From positions 1-49,278 of the forward strand of contig JAFSGC010000019.1 of assembly GCA_017434825.1 (NCBI GenBank): DNA of 49,278 nt, written 5' to 3'. Numbering within the stretch: position 1 is the first letter of the stretch; each line of letters begins with the position of its first letter. A model generated the notes under the pieces. It had not been told where the DNA came from and made no database searches. It was given only the letters and a program-made list of their open reading frames with translations. Below are positions 43,222-49,278 of the stretch, piece after piece. The DNA is from Bacilli bacterium. GTDB lineage: Bacteria; Bacillota_I; Bacilli_A; RF39; UBA660. The position numbers and the translations under genes are program-made.

Positions 43222-44052
43222 CTACTTATTTAAAGTTACATAAATCAGTTCCGGATGGTTATTAATTCGAATTGGGCACAAACTATTTCCAATTCCCCTA
43301 CTGATTACTACACTAGTTTTATTTTGCTCATGAACTCCTGAGGTAAATTTTGGGAAGAACCCTTGATTCGGAGCAATAATTGGTCCAATAAATGGAATTA
43401 TTATTTGTCCTCCATGAGCATGACCATGAAATGCCACATCAATATTATTTTTTACTAAAACTTCCATTAACTCTGGTCTATGTAAAAGTACTACATTAAA
43501 TGATTTAGAAACTAAAGATTTCAAATAATTATCAACAATTTTTTTCATTTGTTCAGAATTTAACTCTCCAGTTTCAAACGATGGATCTTGCAAACCAATT
43601 AGTTCAATAGTCTCTTTTCTATTTTTTAACGTAACTTTTTCATTTTCTAAAACTGTTATTCCAAGTTTAGTTAACTCTTTTTTAAACTTAGGATAATCTT
43701 TAATTCTTGATTCATGATTTCCTGCAACATAATAAATTGGAATGTCTTTTACTTGTTTTATAAATTCAAGAGATATATTCATATTTGTTCTTCTTGAGTC
43801 TATAAAATCACCAGTAATCGCTAAAATATCAGGCCTATTTTTTAACAATGATTTCAATATATTCTTCTTAAGTTTATTAGATTTAGTGTTATGAAAATCC
43901 GAGATATGTGCTATTTTATATCCATTAAATTCTTTAGGCAATTTTTCATTTTTGATTTTATAATTTGTTACATCTAAAGTTGTAAGTTCCCAATATAAAT
44001 ATATAAACAATATAACTATTATTAATACTATTACGATAACTTCGATTCCCAT
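43222..44052 (-). CDS. Membrane-anchored metallophosphoesterase, YkuE/YaeI-like
   Basis: A 276-residue protein with an N-terminal membrane helix (about 4-20) and a calcineurin-like phosphoesterase domain. All metal-binding motifs are intact: SDFH (Asp52, His54), GDFID (Asp82), GNHE (Asn112, His113), LLHRPE and GHAHGGQ. Relatives act on phospholipids or lipid A at the membrane face; the substrate is unknown here. It is the catalytically competent partner of the degenerate copy at 26684. Promoter at 44079-44087. Confidence 0.88.
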   Translation of the reverse strand: MGIEVIVIVLIIVILFIYLYWELTTLDVTNYKIKNEKLPKEFNGYKIAHISDFHNTKSNKLKKNILKSLLKNRPDILAITGDFIDSRRTNMNISLEFIKQVKDIPIYYVAGNHESRIKDYPKFKKELTKLGITVLENEKVTLKNRKETIELIGLQDPSFETGELNSEQMKKIVDNYLKSLVSKSFNVVLLHRPELMEVLVKNNIDVAFHGHAHGGQIIIPFIGPIIAPNQGFFPKFTSGVHEQNKTSVVISRGIGNSLCPIRINNHPELIYVTLNK

Positions 44053-44078
44053 TATTTATCCCTTACTTTCAAATATGA

Positions 44079-44087
44079 TTATAACAT
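44079..44087 (-). promoter_or_regulatory. TG-extended -10 box of the 43222 gene
   Basis: TGTTATAAT on the minus strand, 27 bp before the ATG at 44052. Confidence 0.55.
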
Positions 44088-44112
44088 AAATATATTTGTT
44101 CATACTAATAAT

Positions 44113-45582
44113 ATGAAATATAAAAATATAAGTATTTGGTCAGATGCAAAACAAGAAAATGTTTGTGAAAATTTAAGTAGTAATATTGATGTAGACGTTT
44201 TAATTATCGGCGGAGGAATTACCGGTTTAAGTACTGCTTATCACCTAATTAATAGCAATTTAAAAGTTTGCCTCGTAGACAAAAATGAAATTGCCTCGGG
44301 AGTAACTTGTCGTACAACAGGAAAACTTACATACCTACAGGAAAACATATTATCTAAAGTTGCTAAGTATCATGGAATTAGTAAAGCAAAAGATTATTTA
44401 GATTCCCAAATTGATGCAATAAATTTAGTTAAAGCAATCATTACAAAAGAAAATATCAGCTGCGATTTACAAGAAGTCAGTTCATATATTTTCTCTAACG
44501 ATAAAGTAAACAAAATAAAAAAAGAAATGGATTTATTAAACAAATTAAATGTAAAATTAGAACCTGCTACTACTTTACCAAATGGTAAATGTTTTAATTA
44601 TGGATTTTTTGTTAAAGACACCTACGTATTTCATCCTATTAAATATTTGCACGCAATAAAAAATATTTGTTTAAATAATAATATTAATATTTATGAAAAT
44701 ACTAAAGTAATATCAATTAACTATGAAAATTCGATATATGAATGTGTCACAGAAACCGGAACTATAAAAGCGAAATACGTTGTGTTAGCGATGCACTATC
44801 CCTACTTTTTATTTCCATTCCTATTACCACTTAAAACTACAATTGAAAAATCTTACATCAAAGCATACGAAGTTAGTTGCGACAATAAATTCAGTGCAAT
44901 CACAATATCTAAGCCCACAATTTCCATGAGATTTCACCAAACAAAAGATAAATGCTATCAACTATACTTAAATAATTCACATAATTCTTGTGTTAAATTT
45001 AACGATAAAGAATGTTTTAAAGATTTAACAAATGTAAACAACCAAGAACCTGAATATCTATGGTCAAATAAAGATATCATTACTAACGATGCACTCCCTT
45101 TTATCGGGCCAATTGATGATACTAACACTTTACTAATCGGTACCGGATATAACACTTGGGGAATGACCAATGGTTCTATCGCAGGTAAAATACTATCAGA
45201 CATTATTTTAAATAAGGAAAATAAATATGTAAAATTATTTTCACCCAAAAGAAGTCTAAATTTAGGTAAAATTATTAACTTACCAGTTTCAATTGGTTCA
45301 AGTGCTTGCGCTATTGTAAAAACCAAAATCCATAAGAATAAAGAATGGTATCCTGATAACGTAAGGTTTGAAACTAGAAAGGGTAAAAACATTGCAATTT
45401 ATACAGATGAAAATAAAAAGGAACATATAGTTTATAACATATGTCCCCATTTAAAATGTAGTTTATTATTTAATGATGTTGAAAAAACGTGGGATTGTCC
45501 ATGTCATGGATCCCGTTTTGATATTGATGGAAATACAATCGAAGGTCCAAGCAATTACAACATTACATATAAAGATAATTAA
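44113..45582 (+). CDS. FAD-dependent oxidoreductase fused to a Rieske domain, YhfW-like
   Basis: A 489-residue fusion. Residues about 25-360 form a DAO-type FAD enzyme with GGGITGLSTAYHL (33-45) and a C-terminal LLIGTGYNTWGMTNG motif. Residues about 385-489 form a Rieske [2Fe-2S] domain with ligands Cys444, His446, Cys462 and His465 and the extra pair Cys449/Cys464. Such two-domain proteins are known in Bacillus (YhfW); the substrate is unknown. No ribosome site is visible before the ATG. Confidence 0.88.
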   Translation: MKYKNISIWSDAKQENVCENLSSNIDVDVLIIGGGITGLSTAYHLINSNLKVCLVDKNEIASGVTCRTTGKLTYLQENILSKVAKYHGISKAKDYLDSQIDAINLVKAIITKENISCDLQEVSSYIFSNDKVNKIKKEMDLLNKLNVKLEPATTLPNGKCFNYGFFVKDTYVFHPIKYLHAIKNICLNNNINIYENTKVISINYENSIYECVTETGTIKAKYVVLAMHYPYFLFPFLLPLKTTIEKSYIKAYEVSCDNKFSAITISKPTISMRFHQTKDKCYQLYLNNSHNSCVKFNDKECFKDLTNVNNQEPEYLWSNKDIITNDALPFIGPIDDTNTLLIGTGYNTWGMTNGSIAGKILSDIILNKENKYVKLFSPKRSLNLGKIINLPVSIGSSACAIVKTKIHKNKEWYPDNVRFETRKGKNIAIYTDENKKEHIVYNICPHLKCSLLFNDVEKTWDCPCHGSRFDIDGNTIEGPSNYNITYKDN

Positions 45583-45702
45583 AATAACGGAGAAAATACT
45601 TTTAATACTTTCGTCACTAATTTTTTTAATCCTTTGAGCTTTGCTTTATCTTTTGTTATTTCTTTAGATATTTTTCTTGAATCTCTTTTTAAATCTGAGC
45701 AG
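45579..45702 (-). other. Unassigned open frame beyond the 45689 gene
   Basis: A frame offset by -1 from the 73-residue gene runs without stop for about 37 codons and encodes a Lys-rich, helical-looking peptide (DLKRDSRKISKEITKDKAKL, then KLVTKVLKVFSPLF). It has no start codon or ribosome site, and its stop overlaps the end of the oxidoreductase gene. It may be an untranslated or frameshifted extension, or chance. Confidence 0.25.
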
Positions 45703-45910
45703 TTGATTTAGAATACTTTGTATTTTTATTCAATATCTCTTTTTGCTTTTTTAAATGCTCTTCTTGTTCTTTTTTTATACGCAATTTTGCTTCTGCTATT
45801 GTTTCATCTGAGCGACGTAAAAATAAATCTACAAATTTATCTTCAATTTTCTTATAACTACCAACTACAGCATCTTCAATTTTTTTATTTGCATCAGTAA
45901 CTTTAGACAT
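45689..45910 (-). CDS. Small conserved-type charged helical protein
   Basis: A 73-residue soluble protein with repeated KKIED elements (ANKKIEDAVVGSYKKIEDKF) followed by a long charged helix (ETIAEAKLRIKKEQEEHLKK). Small proteins with this pattern occur in many gut Firmicutes with no assigned function. It has a very strong GAGGGGGTG ribosome site. Confidence 0.6.
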   Translation of the reverse strand: MSKVTDANKKIEDAVVGSYKKIEDKFVDLFLRRSDETIAEAKLRIKKEQEEHLKKQKEILNKNTKYSKSTAQI

Positions 45911-46010
45911 TATTTCACCCCCTCATTAAATTTATCAATATGTCATTAGTATAATAAAACAAAACACTTGATTCAATCAGCAAATTCAAAGATTTTGTTG
46001 AAATAATTAT

Positions 46011-46034
46011 AAAAAAAAAGAAGCTTAGCGCTTC
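46011..46034 (-). terminator. Terminator of the rhodanese gene
   Basis: A GAAGC/GCTTC stem (46020-46024 and 46030-46034) with a T run on the minus strand, three bases after the stop codon. Confidence 0.65.
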
Positions 46035-46036
46035 AT

Positions 46037-46402
46037 TTAATTTTTGGGTAAATCTATATTATCAATTGCTCCCATATCATAAACTGTATAACCTAAAGAG
46101 TTTAGTGTTTGTGTAGCCATTTGACTACGTCCTCCGCTTTTACAATATACTAGGATATCTTTACTTTTATCAAGTTCAATATTTTCATCAATTGTTGTGT
46201 AAGGAATATTAACTGCTCCCTCAATATGAGATTCATTAAACTCCGCTTCAGTTCGTACATCCAGTATAATATAATTATTTTCTTCTATAATACTGTTTAG
46301 TTGTTCCGAAGTAATCACTTCACTAATTAAACCGTCTGTGTTTTTGGTATTACCACATCCACATAAAAATAATAAACAAACAATTACTAAAACTTTCTTC
46401 AT
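46037..46402 (-). CDS. Rhodanese-domain lipoprotein
   Basis: A 121-residue exported protein read from MKKVLVIV; GAAGGTG precedes this ATG, and the longer start has no such site. Lipobox LFLCGC (Cys about 16) is a further Lgt substrate. The rhodanese fold has ILDVRTEAEFNESHIEGA and the active-site loop CKSGGRS. It may handle persulfides at the outer membrane face of the cell; the sulfur donor is unknown. It lies close to tRNA-His and its terminator. Confidence 0.85.
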   Translation of the reverse strand: MKKVLVIVCLLFLCGCGNTKNTDGLISEVITSEQLNSIIEENNYIILDVRTEAEFNESHIEGAVNIPYTTIDENIELDKSKDILVYCKSGGRSQMATQTLNSLGYTVYDMGAIDNIDLPKN

Positions 46403-46465
46403 TATGACACCTTCATTCATTTTAATTATACCACACCAAAATATATCCAAGTATTTTTTTAGCAA

Positions 46466-46496
46466 GAAAAAAGTGAAATCAAAATTTGATTTCACT
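46466..46496 (-). terminator. Terminator of tRNA-His
   Basis: A 12-bp stem AGTGAAATCAAA/TTTGATTTCACT (46472-46483 with 46485-46496) with a T run on the minus strand. Confidence 0.85.
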
Positions 46497-46508
46497 ATAA
46501 TTTCCTAA

Positions 46509-46585
46509 TGGGGCGAAATGTGGGAATCGAACCCACGCGTAACAGAGCCACAATCTGCCGTGTTAACCACTTCACCAATTCCGCC
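46509..46585 (-). tRNA. tRNA-His (GTG)
   Basis: Acceptor GCGGAAT/ATTTCGC (one G-T pair), anticodon stem GCAGA/TCTGT with loop TTGTGGC (anticodon GTG), T-stem GTGGG/CCCAC, discriminator C and encoded CCA. The extra G at -1, needed for tRNA-His identity, is encoded at base 46585. Confidence 0.96.
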
Positions 46586-46599
46586 ATAAATGCAATATT

Positions 46600-46628
46600 A
46601 GAATATCAAAAAAACTAAGTATTTGCAA
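46600..46628 (-). promoter_or_regulatory. Promoter of tRNA-His
   Basis: TTGCAA (46628-46623), 17 bp, TATTCT (46605-46600) on the minus strand. Confidence 0.55.
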
Positions 46629-46636
46629 GTATTTAA

Positions 46637-47263
46637 TTAATTTATTTTTGTATCATCTAATATTTTACGCATTTTTAGTTTTATTCTTTGAATTGTATTA
46701 TCAATTTGTTTCGGAGTTTTTTCTAAAATTTTCGCTATTTCTTGATAAGAAACTTCATTTAACATAAATGTAAATACTTTGTATTCAAACTCTGATAAGT
46801 GTTCTTTTGCTAAGCTTACAATTTCATCAAAAGTTTCAAATGAAGTTAAATTTGTTAACGGGTCAAACTTATTATCATCACTAATCATATCAATTAATGG
46901 AGTATGCCCATCTCCATGTGCTGTGTCTAAAGATAAAGCATCTTTTAACATTTGCGCCTTTTGAGTAGTAAATTTAGATAAATATTTAATAACTCTTCTT
47001 TCAATACATAAACTTAGAAATGTTTTTAAAGATGCATTTTTATTATCCGCATAAGAGTTAATTCCATCACTAAATCCATATGACGCTTCACAACGTAGTT
47101 CTTGTTCATCAATTTGAAACATTTTAATAAAATTATTATATTTCCTAATTAAGACATCTATCAAATAACCATATTCATCATAAATTATATTCTTAATATT
47201 TTCTTCATCTTCAGGAAGAAGGCTAATTAATTCACTATCAGTAATATCAAGACTATTCTTCAT
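46637..47263 (-). CDS. sigH: SigH-like sigma-70 family factor
   Basis: A 208-residue protein read from MKNSLDITDSEL; GGGGA precedes this ATG and it overlaps the rlmB stop. Sigma region 2 covers about 25-100 (YDEYGYLIDVLIRKYNN, then FLSLCIERRVIKYL). Region 4 is at the C-terminus (SYQEIAKILEKTPKQIDNTI). The position next to rlmB matches sigH in Bacillus, where yacP lies between. SigH directs early stationary-phase and competence genes there; its regulon here is unknown. A generic sporulation-type sigma factor is the alternative. Confidence 0.75.
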   Translation of the reverse strand: MKNSLDITDSELISLLPEDEENIKNIIYDEYGYLIDVLIRKYNNFIKMFQIDEQELRCEASYGFSDGINSYADNKNASLKTFLSLCIERRVIKYLSKFTTQKAQMLKDALSLDTAHGDGHTPLIDMISDDNKFDPLTNLTSFETFDEIVSLAKEHLSEFEYKVFTFMLNEVSYQEIAKILEKTPKQIDNTIQRIKLKMRKILDDTKIN

Positions 47264-47921
47264 ATGTCCCCATTTCATATAGTAATACTCCTGCACTAAC
47301 GGAAGCATTTAAACTATTAATCTTCCCCTTCATTGGAAGAGACACTATAACATCTGAATTTTTTCTAACAATTTGTGAAACCCCTTCACCTTCGCTACCA
47401 ATTACTAAAACTTTTTTAGGAGCATAATTTATTTTCTTGTAATGTTGTCCATCCATATCCGCAGTATAAATAAAGTATCCATCCTCTTTTAGCTTGTTAA
47501 TAGCGTTAACTAAATTAGATACCATTATAATCTTAACATTATTAATTGCCCCAACACTAGTTTTATAAACAGTATCATTAACAAGTACACTACGATCTTT
47601 AGGAATAATTATTGACTCTACTCCCATACATTCACAAGTTCTAATAATTGCTCCAAAGTTATGAGGATCAGATAGATGATCAAGCATTACAACTAAGTTT
47701 CCTGTGATATCTTCGTAGTTATAATATTCATAATCAAAAATATCAATTACAATACCTTGATGATTTCCTTTTACTTTCTTATCTAAAATACTATTGTCAA
47801 CAAAATCATACTTAATATTATTCTCGTGTAAATAAACTAAATATTCTTTTCGGGCTACATAAACTTTCTTTATTTGTTTTTTGTCAAGTTCATGTAAGAC
47901 ATTTTTTCCATAAACTAGCAT
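47253..47921 (-). CDS. rlmB: 23S rRNA 2'-O-methyltransferase, TrmH/RlmB family
   Basis: A 222-residue SPOUT methyltransferase read from MLVYGKNVLHEL (GGGAGTG ribosome site). The N-terminal substrate-binding domain begins GKNVLHEL. The SAM-binding trefoil knot has LDHLSDPHNFGAIIRTCECM, IGSEGEGVS and LPMKGKINSLNASVSAGV. RlmB methylates G2251 in E. coli. It overlaps sigH by 11 bases, indicating translational coupling. Confidence 0.9.
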   Translation of the reverse strand: MLVYGKNVLHELDKKQIKKVYVARKEYLVYLHENNIKYDFVDNSILDKKVKGNHQGIVIDIFDYEYYNYEDITGNLVVMLDHLSDPHNFGAIIRTCECMGVESIIIPKDRSVLVNDTVYKTSVGAINNVKIIMVSNLVNAINKLKEDGYFIYTADMDGQHYKKINYAPKKVLVIGSEGEGVSQIVRKNSDVIVSLPMKGKINSLNASVSAGVLLYEMGTYEE

Positions 47922-47987
47922 AATATCACTCCCTAAACCACTTGCTTTTGTAATCTTATTATACCAAAACAATTGCATAAAGTAATT

Positions 47988-48012
47988 AAAAAGTTTACAC
48001 CAATAAAGTGTA
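47988..48012. promoter_or_regulatory. Possible operator: inverted repeat between rlmB and alcohol dehydrogenase gene
   Basis: GTTTACAC and GTGTAC (about 47990-48010) form an imperfect inverted repeat around CAATAAA in the space between divergent genes, and could bind a repressor. No partner regulator is known. Confidence 0.3.
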
Positions 48013-48097
48013 CATAATTTTTACTACCAATTTCCAAAAAAATCCCTATAGATATGATATTTATTATATAATAAATGTAAAGTAAGGAAGTGATCAT

Positions 48098-49126
48098 ATG
48101 AAGTGCGCAATGATAAAAGGCGTAAAATTAATTGAAACAAGTGAAATTAATGAACCACAAAGCGGAAAAGGAAATGTTATTGTTGATATCAAAAAAGCTG
48201 GTATATGTGGTTCTGACATTCACAACTGGGATTTAGGAGCTCCCGAAGGTTTAGTTATGGGACATGAATTTTGTGGAGTTGTTACCGATCCAGGTGCAAG
48301 AGATGATTTAAAAGTTGGCGACCGTGTTACTGCTCTACCGATATCACCATGTCGCGCATGCCCTGCTTGTGACAGTGGAAATTACCAATATTGCCCTCAA
48401 ACATGGGCTAAAGCTGTAGGATTAAGTTTAGATAATCCTGGTGCTTATGCTCCAAAATGCGCAATTAGACCAGATATGGTTGTTAAAGTGCCAGATTCAG
48501 TAACAGATAACGAAGTTGCTATGATTGAACCTGCTGCTGTTGCATTACACGCAGTTCACTTAGCAGATTTAGAAGTTGGAAACAAAGTGCTAGTTATTGG
48601 TGCTGGAGTTATCGGAGACTTATGTGCATTATTTGCTAAACTAAATGGTGCTAGTTATGTTGCAGTTTCAGAAACTAACGAAAAACGTGGAGAAAAAAGT
48701 GTTAAACTAAATTGTGCTGATGAATGGTTTAATGCCAAAGATGCAAACTTTATGCAAAACGTATTAAAAGAATGTCCTTATGGCTATGATGTTGTTATTG
48801 ATTGTTCAGGAAACTCTGCTGCAGTTACAACTGCACTAGCAACAGTTAGACCTAATGGTTGTGTTGTTTTAGTAGGAGTTTCTGTAGAAAATATTAGCAT
48901 TCCTTCTGCTCTACTTGTCACTCGTGAATTAAAGGTATACGGAGCAATCGCTTATACAGTTCAAGAATTTAGAGATTGCATTGATTTAATTTATCGTAAA
49001 CGTATTAATGTAGAACAATTTGTTGATGACGTTGTATCTATAGATGAAGTACAAAGATCTTTTGAAAGATTAACATGCGGAACTGATGACGCTATTAAAA
49101 TACTTATTGATCCAAATAAAAACTAG
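48098..49126 (+). CDS. Zinc-dependent alcohol/polyol dehydrogenase (MDR family)
   Basis: A 342-residue NAD(P)-dependent oxidoreductase. The catalytic zinc site has Cys37 (GICGSDIH) and GHE at 55-57. The structural zinc set Cys85, Cys88, Cys91 and Cys99 is complete. The Rossmann motif VIGAGVIGDLCA follows. It is closest in pattern to sorbitol/threonine/butanediol-type dehydrogenases; the exact substrate cannot be named. It has an AAGGAAGTG ribosome site, is monocistronic, and is followed by a terminator into which the insertion sequence abuts. Confidence 0.88.
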   Translation: MKCAMIKGVKLIETSEINEPQSGKGNVIVDIKKAGICGSDIHNWDLGAPEGLVMGHEFCGVVTDPGARDDLKVGDRVTALPISPCRACPACDSGNYQYCPQTWAKAVGLSLDNPGAYAPKCAIRPDMVVKVPDSVTDNEVAMIEPAAVALHAVHLADLEVGNKVLVIGAGVIGDLCALFAKLNGASYVAVSETNEKRGEKSVKLNCADEWFNAKDANFMQNVLKECPYGYDVVIDCSGNSAAVTTALATVRPNGCVVLVGVSVENISIPSALLVTRELKVYGAIAYTVQEFRDCIDLIYRKRINVEQFVDDVVSIDEVQRSFERLTCGTDDAIKILIDPNKN

Positions 49127-49142
49127 CAAATGCTAGTTTTTC
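49117..49142 (+). terminator. Terminator of the dehydrogenase gene
   Basis: An AAAACTAGCA/TGCTAGTTTT stem (49119-49128 with 49131-49140) containing the TAG stop (49124-49126). The IS begins at the last base of the stem (49140), so the T run is partly supplied by the IS. Confidence 0.75.
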
Positions 49143-49157
49143 CTAAATTGAAATCTC

Positions 49158-49184
49158 AACCGCACCACTCGGTGCGGTTTTTTG
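49158..49184 (+). terminator. Terminator at IS end, before the transposase gene
   Basis: A GC-rich AACCGCACC/GGTGCGGTT stem (49158-49166 with 49171-49179), ACTC loop and T6. It stops readthrough from the flank into the transposase gene, a known IS safeguard. The copy at 102-123 is the same. Confidence 0.75.
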
Positions 49185-49227
49185 ATACAATAAAAAAGAG
49201 CCACACCCGGCAAGGAGGACTCTTAAA

Positions 49228-49278
49228 ATGAATTATACCCAATTGACAGAAAAAAAGAAAGTAGAAATCGATATTTTG
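49228..49278 (+). CDS. IS30-like transposase, N-terminal fragment (copy 2)
   Basis: Starts at ATG 49228, 9 bases after AAGGAGG (49212-49218), and has the same 17 residues as the copy at 1-53. It is cut by the contig end. Confidence 0.6.
   Translation, partial: MNYTQLTEKKKVEIDIL

Larger units (their letters stand above)
49140..49278 (+). mobile_element. Left end of IS30-like insertion sequence (copy 2, cut by contig end)
   Basis: An exact inverted copy of 3-141. It contains the IS end TTCCTAAATTG, a terminator-like hairpin (49158-49184), a potential ribosome-site hairpin AAGAG/CTCTT (49196-49225 region) and the transposase start. It leaves the window at base 49278. Confidence 0.8.

Noticed and set aside
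45689-45702. Programmed -1 frameshift site at the end of the 73-residue gene
   Set aside because: No slippery heptamer in the right frame (the run ATTTAAA is not in the zero frame), so only a chance or remnant frame can be claimed.
171-49139. Composite transposon made by the two IS ends
   Set aside because: The interior is mostly housekeeping genes with uniform base composition, so the block does not look like mobile cargo.
1-49278. CRISPR array or rRNA genes
   Set aside because: No regularly spaced repeats and no rRNA-like stretches were found on reading both strands.
1-49278. Use of the mycoplasma genetic code (TGA as Trp)
   Set aside because: TGA closes several intact genes, such as those ending at 25117 and 26687, and Trp positions checked are TGG.

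Overview
The window is a compact, AT-rich stretch of a monoderm, low-GC Gram-positive (Firmicutes-type) chromosome. Evidence for this is strong Shine-Dalgarno sites, TG-extended sigma-A promoters, alanine racemase, a GH25 lysozyme-like lipoprotein, CarD, an early SigH-like sigma factor and no outer-membrane genes. TGA is used as a stop (for example at 25117-25119 and 26685-26687) and Trp is TGG, so the standard bacterial code applies, not the mycoplasma code. The most likely source is a host-associated Bacilli/RF39-like lineage; that placement is inference.

Layout. Both ends carry the same 139 bp in inverted orientation (3-141 and 49140-49278): the left end of an IS30-like element, including the first 17 codons of its transposase. 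The contig appears to stop at two IS copies. From 171 to 12860 (minus strand) lie housekeeping genes: alr, a YugP-like protease, cysS, gltX, a 1139-residue solenoid-repeat protein of unknown function, and trxB-lgt-uvrA. From 12925 to 25869 (minus strand) is a complete-looking Tad-like type IV pilus locus: two surface proteins (one with a thioester-domain-like N-terminus), a pseudopilin, two CpaB-like SAF proteins, TadA, TadB, TadC, three pilin-like subunits, a TadZ-like protein with an altered P-loop, and two VirB2-like two-helix membrane proteins. It has no prepilin peptidase and no TadG.

From 26013 to 36528 are a CPBP protease next to a metallophosphoesterase whose catalytic residues are lost, a three-gene operon of unknown repeat proteins, an ABC importer of the sulfonate/nitrate/NMT1 type, a transglutaminase-like protein, an unlisted 44-residue membrane peptide, secE-nusG, and a divergent pair made of a single-ring Clp-D1-like AAA+ protein and an orphan protein. 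From 36546 to the right end are tRNA-Asn, a membrane XRE regulator next to a secreted protein, rRNA-modification enzymes, a paralogue of the orphan protein, the GH25 lipoprotein, carD behind a possible attenuator, the intact metallophosphoesterase, a FAD/Rieske oxidoreductase, a rhodanese lipoprotein, tRNA-His, sigH-rlmB and a zinc alcohol dehydrogenase.

The gene sets gltX-cysS, rlmB-sigH and secE-nusG, adjacent in Bacillus and relatives, are dispersed here. Most transcription units end in stem-loops that contain the stop codon, a sign of compaction. The best candidates for new biology are the Tad pilus with its thioester-like adhesin and VirB2-like pair, the regular ~33-residue solenoid protein, and the AAA+/orphan pair with its distant paralogue.
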